Assembly: GCA_037783415.1 (NCBI GenBank)
Contig: JAZGTN010000236.1
Span: 744,001 to 808,000 of the forward strand
Length of the DNA: 64,000 nt
Direction: 5' to 3'
Origin: Leptasterias polaris
Taxonomy: Eukaryota; Echinodermata; Asteroidea; Forcipulatida; Asteriidae
In this document: one piece after another, positions 52,001-61,000 of the stretch
Position numbering within the stretch: position 1 is the stretch's first letter
Layout: every line of letters begins with the position of its first letter
Notes under the pieces: generated by a model
What the model was told of the DNA's origin: nothing
Databases searched by the model: none
What the model saw: the letters and a program-made list of their open reading frames with translations, nothing else
Program-made: the position numbers and the translations under genes

Positions 52001-55000
52001 GATTTTTTAAATGATTTTTTGAAAGAATTAATTGATTTCAAATTGGCAATAGAAGAATCCAAAGAATTCCATAATTTAGGACCAGCAAACTTTATGGTTT
52101 TTTGAGCAAGATTAGTTCGAGTGAATGGAATATGCAGTTGAGTGGCCTGACGTGTAGCGTGCGAATGAATAGTATTATTATGAGCGAATATGCTTGTAAG
52201 GGAGTTTGGAATTACATTGCGATGCACTTGAAACATAAAAATTGCAAGGTTGTAATGATAACGGTCCTTAATCTTTAAGGTACTAAATCGATAGAATAGG
52301 GGATCAGTGTGTTCAATGTAACTGGAATTGGAAATTATACGTATAGCCTTTTTTTGCAGTAGAGTCAATCTATTAAGAATCGTTGCACAGGCATTTCCCC
52401 ATGCTAATATACCATAGTCAATATAAGAACAAATTAGTGTTGAATAAAGGGTGAATAAGATATTTTGAGGGAGAAAGCTTTTTAGTCTATTTATAATACC
52501 AATATTTCTACTAATTATATTACACAAATAATCAATATGATTTTTCCAAGTAAGTTTGCTATCTATATATAGACCCAGAAATTTAATGCTATTAACTTGA
52601 TTTATAACGATATCGTTCATATATACTGGTCTGGGTAATATATCATAGGTGTTACTGAAAAGCATACAGTTAGTTTTTTGTACATTTAAAGACAATTTGT
52701 TACAATTTATCCATTCATAAATCACTTTTAGTTCTGTATTTACTGTATTAATGAGAGTGTCAATATTTTTATGGCTATAAAACAAGTTAGAGTCATCTGC
52801 ATAAAGTACACAAGATAGAATATTTGATGCATTTGCAATATCATTTATATAAATTATGAAAAGAAGGGGGCCAAGGATTGATCCCTGTGGAATCCCACAT
52901 GATAAATACTGTGATGATGAAACGCTCCCATTTAAAGAGACATGTTGTTTCCTACCAAATAAATAGCTCTTGAACCACTCCAGGGGTTTTCCTCTAATAC
53001 CATAGTGATTAAAGTTTATACAATAAAATATCATGATTAAGAGTATCAAAGGCTTTGGAGAAGTCTAAGAAAACCCCTAGAGTGGTTTCACAATTGTCGA
53101 TAGCACCAGTAACCCTATTAATTAAGTTAAGAATTGCATGAGTTGTAGAGACGTCCAGAGTCAGTGGTGTTGCACCGACCGAGTGAGAGTCACGACACAA
53201 GAAGAGAGGTAAGCATGTCAAATAATTTCGTGTTGTTGTCAACAATTGTTTGCCAGTCTGTGTGCACGTTACGTGCACACCGATCATGATCTCGTTTCAT
53301 ATGGTCGGGGGCCCGGGTGTGGGAGACTGACAACCCCAAAACACGTGTGGGCCATGGTCGGTCGGGTCTACAACCTCGAGCTCCGCATAGAGCAAGTAGT
53401 AATTGTTGACACAGGACGGGAGCGATCAGCCGGAAATGAGTCTGCCTGATCATCACGTAATGAGTTGGCCTAAATCGTACTCGGGCGGTAAACGCAGGAT
53501 CCCAGTTGGGATATACTCCTATTCAGGCTCGGGTCGGCCAAGAGATACGCTTGGAAATGCCGCGATTTTTTTTCTGTACACCAAAATTGCCACAGTACCC
53601 GATCTCAGCCAATCACGCGCAGTTTGCTTCGTGCGTGATTGGCTGAGATCGTGTCATGTGGCAATTTTGGTGTACATAAAAAAAAATCGAGCATAAGTCG
53701 AGGGGTCGTGCGGGTCGAGGGGGTTTTAGAACAACCCCAGCTTTATATCACCTATAATCCGGCGAATCGTGACTTAGCCCTTGCAAAAATTGAGGCTTGT
53801 ATTGACGACATTAAATCTTGGTCTTTATCTAACAAGCTTGCTCTTAACGATGCTAAAACCGAAATCATAATTTTCAACTCACGTTTTTCTAAAAACGTTT
53901 CTCCTACAGAAATTAACATTGGACAATCTCTTATTCAACCATCTCGTGTAGTTAGAAACCTCGGTATTCTAATGGATTCTACAATGAGTATGACCGACCA
54001 GGTAACCAATATATGCAAATCTGCTCTTCTACAAATTCGAAAAATAGGTCGAATCCGGCGCCATCTTGATGATGATTCTACTCTTTTACTGGTTCATGCC
54101 TTTGTCACTTCCAGACTCGACTCTTGCAATTCTCTTCTAATTGGTCTGTCAGATAGAGAACTTTCTAAAATTCAACGAGTTCAGAACACCACTGCTCGCC
54201 TCGTCTCTCGCACCCCTCGTTCCCAACATATTACTCCCATCTTACAAGAACTCCACTGGCTCCCAATCAAACTGCGTATCGTTTATAAGTTAAATCTTCT
54301 CACTTTCAAAGCTCTTCATGGCTTATCCCCTGACTATATATCTGATCTTCTCCATAAATATATTCCTGTTCGTCCTCTCCGATCTGCTGGCCAATCCCTA
54401 CTCACGCAAACTACTTTTTCCACAAAATTTTATGGTCAAAGAGCCTTCAACTTCATTGCACCTTCATTATGGAATGACTTACCTTTTAATATTCGCCAAG
54501 CTGGCTCTCTTCAGATTTTCAAGGGACTTTTAAAAACTCATTTGTTTCAATCTTTATTTGTGTAACTTGCTTTTTAAAATTATATTATTTTCTATGTTTT
54601 TTGTTTTTTTTGTGTTGCGCATAGAGGCTTCTGCATTATGCGCTATATAAATTTCTCGTATTATTATTATTATTATTATTATGTTTAAACATGGCCACGT
54701 GATCTCCTCTCGACCAATCAGAATGGATAGACTGTCCCAGGTATTTATGAATGTGAAGTATAGTCTGGAGATGTACATATGAGTAAAGTGTATTCACTCT
54801 TTGCACGGATCTGCCATGTGTGTAGAGCGTCGCCTTCATGCTTCATTTGTATTATATTTATGCATCTGTTTGGATGAAAGTGTCATTACATTACCTTGAC
54901 AATACAAAGTTATATAATGCTTCTATTCACTGCTGTTGCCAATTGAAGGCTCTACATGCAAATGGCCGACCATGCAAAGGGGCAAATATTAATCACATGC

Positions 55001-58000
55001 ATTTTTAGAATGCTATTTTACTATTTACTTTGGATGTTGCAAGAACCGTCAGAACTGGTGTACTCTCAGAAAAACTTGCCTCATCACCTAATAACCAGAG
55101 TCTTTTTCCTTCCTTTCCTCAGCCTGTTGCTGTCAAGGTGTTTGGTATGGGACCGGATGTTCACCCCCATAGACTGCTCAGACAAGAGGTCAGTAAACAA
55201 AGCACCAACTGATTTCAAATAATTTGAGTTGTTTTCATAGCATGCAGTCCAACTATGCAGTGAAGGTTTCATCAAGTCATGTGGTTAAGTTTGAGTGAAA
55301 ACAGACCAATTCAAGAAGATGATTAAAACATATCTTTTTCAACATTCAATTTACGGCAGTAGATGTGACTATCAATTATTTAAATTATTTTCTTTACTTG
55401 TTGATTTTGTAATTTAATTTGTGTGATTTAGTTTACTAAGTAAAGCGTCTTTAAATGCAGATTATTTTTATGTTCAAACTGGCGGGTGTGGCTATACCTG
55501 TTGCTATGGCTGTTACTAATGGCTGCCTATGCTTCATTGCATGTTCACTTGACGATCAAGCCACAACTGTAGCTGCAGCCACTAAATCGAACAAGGCCTT
55601 GTGTTATTGTTGTCCATACAGGTGACCATACTACGTCAGCTCCAGCACCCCAGCCTGGTGTCAATGGAAGGAGTTGCTCTGAATCCACGAGTCCTGGTCC
55701 TTGAGCTTGCTCAGCTTGGTTCCTTAGCCTCAGCACTACGCAATAAGAAAGTCACTAACAGAAGTCTGCAACATCGTATTGCGATGCAGGTACACATGTT
55801 GACAGTGCATACTTTTCTCCTGATGCTTTCTCCTGAAGACGATCAGAGCATACTGATCGAAACGTTGAGTATCAACAACCGGTTCTTTACAGAACCAACA
55901 CTACTCAAAAGAGATTTACACATGGTGCTACCACAAACCTTACCCTACAAAGCATACTTACAGGGGTGTGATTTCTCAGGGATTTACCTGATTTCATAAT
56001 TTTTCTCAAAATCTTCTTGAGACTTAAAATTGTCTTGAAAGAAGTAAAGCAATCACCAAAGGGAGAAAGAAGTAGTCCACATTGTAGTTATGTATTACTG
56101 ATGATGCACATAGTCTGACAACCTGCTGAATGGTAACATTAGGGCCCAATTTCATGGCTCTGCTTATACCGCCAAATTCTACGCTTGCAATCACCATTCT
56201 CCGCTTACCGAGCAAGCGCCGAATTTCTGCGCTAGCTGTGTAAGCGTAGAATGCCTAGTAACGCGGACTACGCACGCGCAGAAGCAAAAATTCCCTGCTA
56301 ACCCGTGAATAACGCTTGACGTAAGCTCGGAATTCCCTGCTTTCGTTAGCACTGATTCTTTGCTTACGGTAAGCAGAGCCTTGAAATTAGGCCCCGGTAG
56401 TTTCTGGGTCTAAAATAAAGGGGACCCAGGCTAGAGAGCCATTTTCAGAAATGTTCACAGTCATCAAATTTCATCCCTAATACTCAATTCAGAAACACAA
56501 GACAATCTTTAAATTAAACTTTAAGAAATCATTGCAGCCACAAGTGGCTTGTATCAAAATGCCTATATTTGGCAGGAATCAGGGGCAAGGTATGACCTAT
56601 TACCACCCAACCAAAAGGTCACATTAAAGGTCATGTCATGAGTTGACATTTTTCCCAATGTTTCTCATTTTAAAATGGTATCTACGTCTCTAAAATAAAG
56701 ACAATTTTTGTTTCGAAATATTTTTCCAGAAATTCTTATTGAAAAAATGAATCACAAAATTTGGAGGAAAAACACCTATCAACAAAATGTACAGGATTGG
56801 GTTCTGGCATCCATTACGAGGACATTTTGTACTGCTGTGTATAATGCATGCACATGCATGGTGGGGTCTGGTGTGCAAGAGTCAAAAAGGATGGGATGAA
56901 TATGCATGGTGAATTGTACCTGCTGGGTTTTTGTTAGAGAATTTTGTCAAAGTGGGAACCAAATACAAGATGTTTTTCATTTATGTTTTGTCACAGGTTG
57001 CAGATGGATTAATGTTCCTTCATGAGCACAGGATTGTTTACCGAGACCTGAAGCCAGACAACATCCTAATCTTCTCTCTGTCCTTAGGAACACTGGTGAG
57101 TGTTACGTTTTGTCAAATGCACTGATGGTTTTTCAGTTTAATGAAATGTAACTCGACAATTGCTTTCAAAATTAGTTTATTCGATTTGGGGGAGAAGGAG
57201 ATTTTCAGTTGTACACACTTACAAAATAGATCGATCCATTAAGCCCCGCCTCCTTACGAGTTGACCAATCACAACCGCGAAACCCGATCACCATTAATGC
57301 AAAGATCACCAAACGGCTCAAATGGTGATCAGATTTCGCGGTTGTGATTGGTCAATGAGAAATGGGTGTGGCTTAATGGATCGATGTATTGTATCAAACC
57401 TTGGGATTTAAAAACATTATGGTATGTTAGTTTTTATTAGATTTGAGTGTCCAGAAATCCTACCTACTGTTGATCAAAAACATGTTAGAATATAGCACAG
57501 GCAGTTTGTCAAATGGCTTGCTCATTTGAATGATTATGACTTTTATTAGCAGTACCATTAGTTAAGTAAAATACAACCGTGGTGGTTCAAATTGAGGATG
57601 CATCTTAACACCATGCCAAATCCAACATAAATAAGGTAAAAGGTTTTTCTACCAGATCTTGGTAATTAAATTAATCTCATTTATTTTTCTCACCTTGTAG
57701 CACAACGCCAAGATAGCTGATTATGGTATCTCCAAGTTTGCTACTCCATATGGCCTAAGGGCACCTGAGGGTACCCCAGGCTATCGAGCACCTGAGGTCA
57801 TCAGGGGACTGTCAACTTACAACACAGAGGTAGGTTTGCACACTAGAGACCCCCTTGCACACTTGTCATACACAGAGCTTGTGCCATGCTCACCAGTATG
57901 AGAGTCATAAGTTACAACACTGCATCGCCTAAAAGTTGCACTACACGGTAGAACACACAGGGACATTGACTCCCAAAATGGTGCAACCAAGATTATTGTG

Positions 58001-61000
58001 ATGATGGCGTCAGGTGAATTGGATCAATAAACCCACTTACAAATGCTGCCTTTAGATAAATAGCAGGACAAGTTATGATAAAAAACAGCTCAACACAGCA
58101 AATACATATTATCTTCAAGCAGTCTTGAATCCTCGATTCTGATTGGTTGATTCTTACTTTGCGCATTGCGCTATTTTAAGCTACACATCAAGTTTGCTTG
58201 AAGATGAATTCATTATTACACACGCTCGTGGAATACGGAAAAACATAGAGCATCTGCCTCCCATATCCATCAGATGTGGGATGCAGAAATGCTATATTTT
58301 TCTGTATTCTGCGAGCAAGCAGGTGATATTGTCATATGGTGTAACTGCTAACCGAATAAATATCGATACTCCACCATGCAGTGCCTCAAATCGAACAATA
58401 TTGCTTTAACAAGTGAAGGAAACGACAACATGCACTTTTTATAACATTCAAAATCAAATACGCAAGACTTGCACAGTCCATTGCCTGTGACCCTGTATAT
58501 TTCTGGTCGTGTTGTTGTGCAGGTTGATATTTACTCATTTGGGATCCTGTTGTATGAGATGGTGACGGGGGGACACAAACCGTTTGAAGAGCTGGAGTTC
58601 AGAGCTGAACTGGATGAAGCTGTCATGAAGGTAGTAACAATAGTAATCGAGGAGGCTAATCATTCTTACTCAGAGATGAGAAGCTGAATTGCAAAGGATG
58701 CGGCTACAGCGTGTTTAAGACGCAGCCATGTAGAGGCGCCTATTGGCAACTAGTCATTAACCCATATGTGACCATGGAGCACAACCTGAGATTGAAAGTG
58801 TTTGTTTTTTCCGGAGGGGTAAAACCAGATTGTCTAGAGAAAAACACTTATGGCATAGGAGAGAACCAATGCACAACTCTACTTTTATATGGCCCTAGCC
58901 GGGAATCGAACCAGGGACACAGTGGTGAGAGGTGAGCACTTTATGCACTAGCCACCCATGCCAACTGAATTCCACACAATTGTAACCTAGATGTTTGGAC
59001 ATAAAATGGGCTTTGCTTTTCTTCCCTTAATAAACTGCACTAGCCATATAAGCTGAAACAAAGGTCGAAAGGTCAGCACCTGAACTTGCCCATGGCTGAA
59101 CAACTATTAAAAACAGACAAAATACACACAGCTCTGGGGCAAAGAAGCCAATCTAATGACAATCCAAATTTTGAGATGTTGAAATACCTTATGGTGCAGG
59201 ACTGATTTGTGATGGGACGGCTTCATGCCCATAACGTAACCTCGGGTACTCTATGAGATTGTGTGGAAAGTTAGCGCTTCTGATAAGTTTTGTTTGGTTG
59301 TTAAAGTTTGGGTTTTTTATTGTTCAGGTAAAAGAAAAAACTTGAATTCTTCAAAAGTCAGTGACAATTGAAAAATATTAATTGCCTTGTGACATTGGTC
59401 GATTTATTTTCATTCTTGTAAGGGTTGCCAGCATTATCCAGATTTCATCTTTGTTCATGTTTCAGAAAGTGTTATTTCTTCAAAGTAAAGTGACAATTTG
59501 AAGAAGAAGAAACAAACATTCGTTGTCTTCTCTTTTCACTGTTTCCACTGTGTGTGTTTAGGTTTGCCGGCAACCTCCAGGTTTTGTTTTACCGATAAAA
59601 CAAATTCTTGAACAATCTTGAATGCCTTTTAGATGTTGATAATTGTTTTCTTACTGTATTTTAGGGTCGCCAACTTCCTCCACTGACTCATAACAATGTT
59701 GCCCCTTGGCCTGATCTACAAGAGCTGATAGACTACTGCTTGGAGCATGTTCCCCAGCACAGACCCACAGTAAGTAATGCCTGGATATATCAATGCTAAT
59801 CATAACTGTAATGATTTATCCCTTGTATCCCGGAAGGCTTCAGAGTGTTGAGGGCGCTCTGTGTTTGAAGACCAGACTTAAATAAGTAAATTTTGCAAAT
59901 GGCAATATATCCAGAATTGGTTTGAGGAAATGATCCCTCTGCATGACAGGAAGGGTAAATTTGTAATCAGTCTAGCTCAGCCCTTAAATGTATTGACCAA
60001 TCACAACTGCGAACACGTGCCCAAGAAGGCCATCAAAAGTACCACACGTTAAAATCATATTGCAAAAAATACCCAAGCTGCCATTGTTGGACATTTTGTG
60101 TGATCAGATGTTCATTGGCTGGAAGAGCAAAGGAAAGGGGGGACCTGAACTTGCCGATCTCACATGAGCTCCAAGTGATTGGGAGACACTTAGAAATAAA
60201 TAAAGGAGTTAAGAAAACCTCAAAAAATAAATACAGTGCAGTACAAAATAAAAAACATTGGCAAGAGTAACACCTTAGATCACAGCCTCACACTCCCCCC
60301 CCCCACAAGCATCGTGATTGGAAACACGCACAACAGTTCTTCATCGTCCCCTATCTATCCTGTTATTGGCACTAACTGTGCTCTTAGATGTGTAATAAAA
60401 ATAAACTTTATGTTTAAGCTAATTTGTTGTTATTCATGACGGATGTTGTAAATCTCTTCATCAGTCGGAGCAAGCATTCAGATGGCTGAGCTCAGCGGAG
60501 TTGCTGTGTCTGAAGAGAGAGTACCCACTGCTCATGGACATCTGTGTGGAATGTATGACAGTCAGGGTAAGAGTCAAAGGTCATTGCCTCCTATGTCAAA
60601 GGTCAAAGCTTGGATGTTGGCTTTTATTTGTGAACTGTGCTCTTAATTCTACCTTTTGGGGGAAGGAGAACTGTTTGTATGTTTTTATGATTTTTGTAGA
60701 ATTCAAATGATTTTTTTTGCAGTTTTCGTTATTTGTGTGGGGATGTTAAGTCAGGACTATAAGGTTGTCAGAGCAGTTGGTATGGGTTTCATAAAATTGC
60801 TTTTGCATATTTTGGAGCAGATTTGAAATTGCAGTTGTTTACCTTATAGCACTGAGCCGACGATATGAAAGTCGGAAATATGCAAAAATATGAAGGTCAT
60901 TTAATCACTAGAATCATGTCATTTATATTTGCTGGATTTACAATGTAGATCATGGTTTACTTTCTGCCATGCATGGTATTGTATCATAGCATTAACCCTT

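Larger units (their letters stand above)
51153..53737. mobile_element. TIR transposon, 2,585 bp, with 9-bp target duplication
   Basis: The left end GGGTTGTTCTAAAACCCCCT-CGACCC and the right end are exact inverted repeats for 26 bases and similar for about 40 (CACGACCC/CTCGACC blocks). Direct CAGCTTTAT copies flank it (51144-51152 and 53738-53746), a 9-bp duplication as in Mutator-like elements. No transposase ORF is seen. The interior contains a LINE fragment in the opposite strand and, near the right end, a long hairpin (53569-53692). The superfamily is an inference from the duplication size. Confidence 0.85.
50003..54683 (+). mobile_element. Truncated LINE interrupted by a DNA transposon
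   Basis: The LINE consists of 50003-51152 and 53747-54683. The left piece (frame from 50025) holds the region before the RT and RT motifs up to YADDTQLY. The right piece resumes in frame at QLY and runs to [12 protein letters not shown] and a stop at 54563-54565. A short 3' UTR with GCGCTATATAAATTTCTCG and a TTA microsatellite tail (54660-54683) follow. The endonuclease half is missing. Clade: CR1/L2 type by motifs ([36 protein letters not shown]). Confidence 0.88.
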
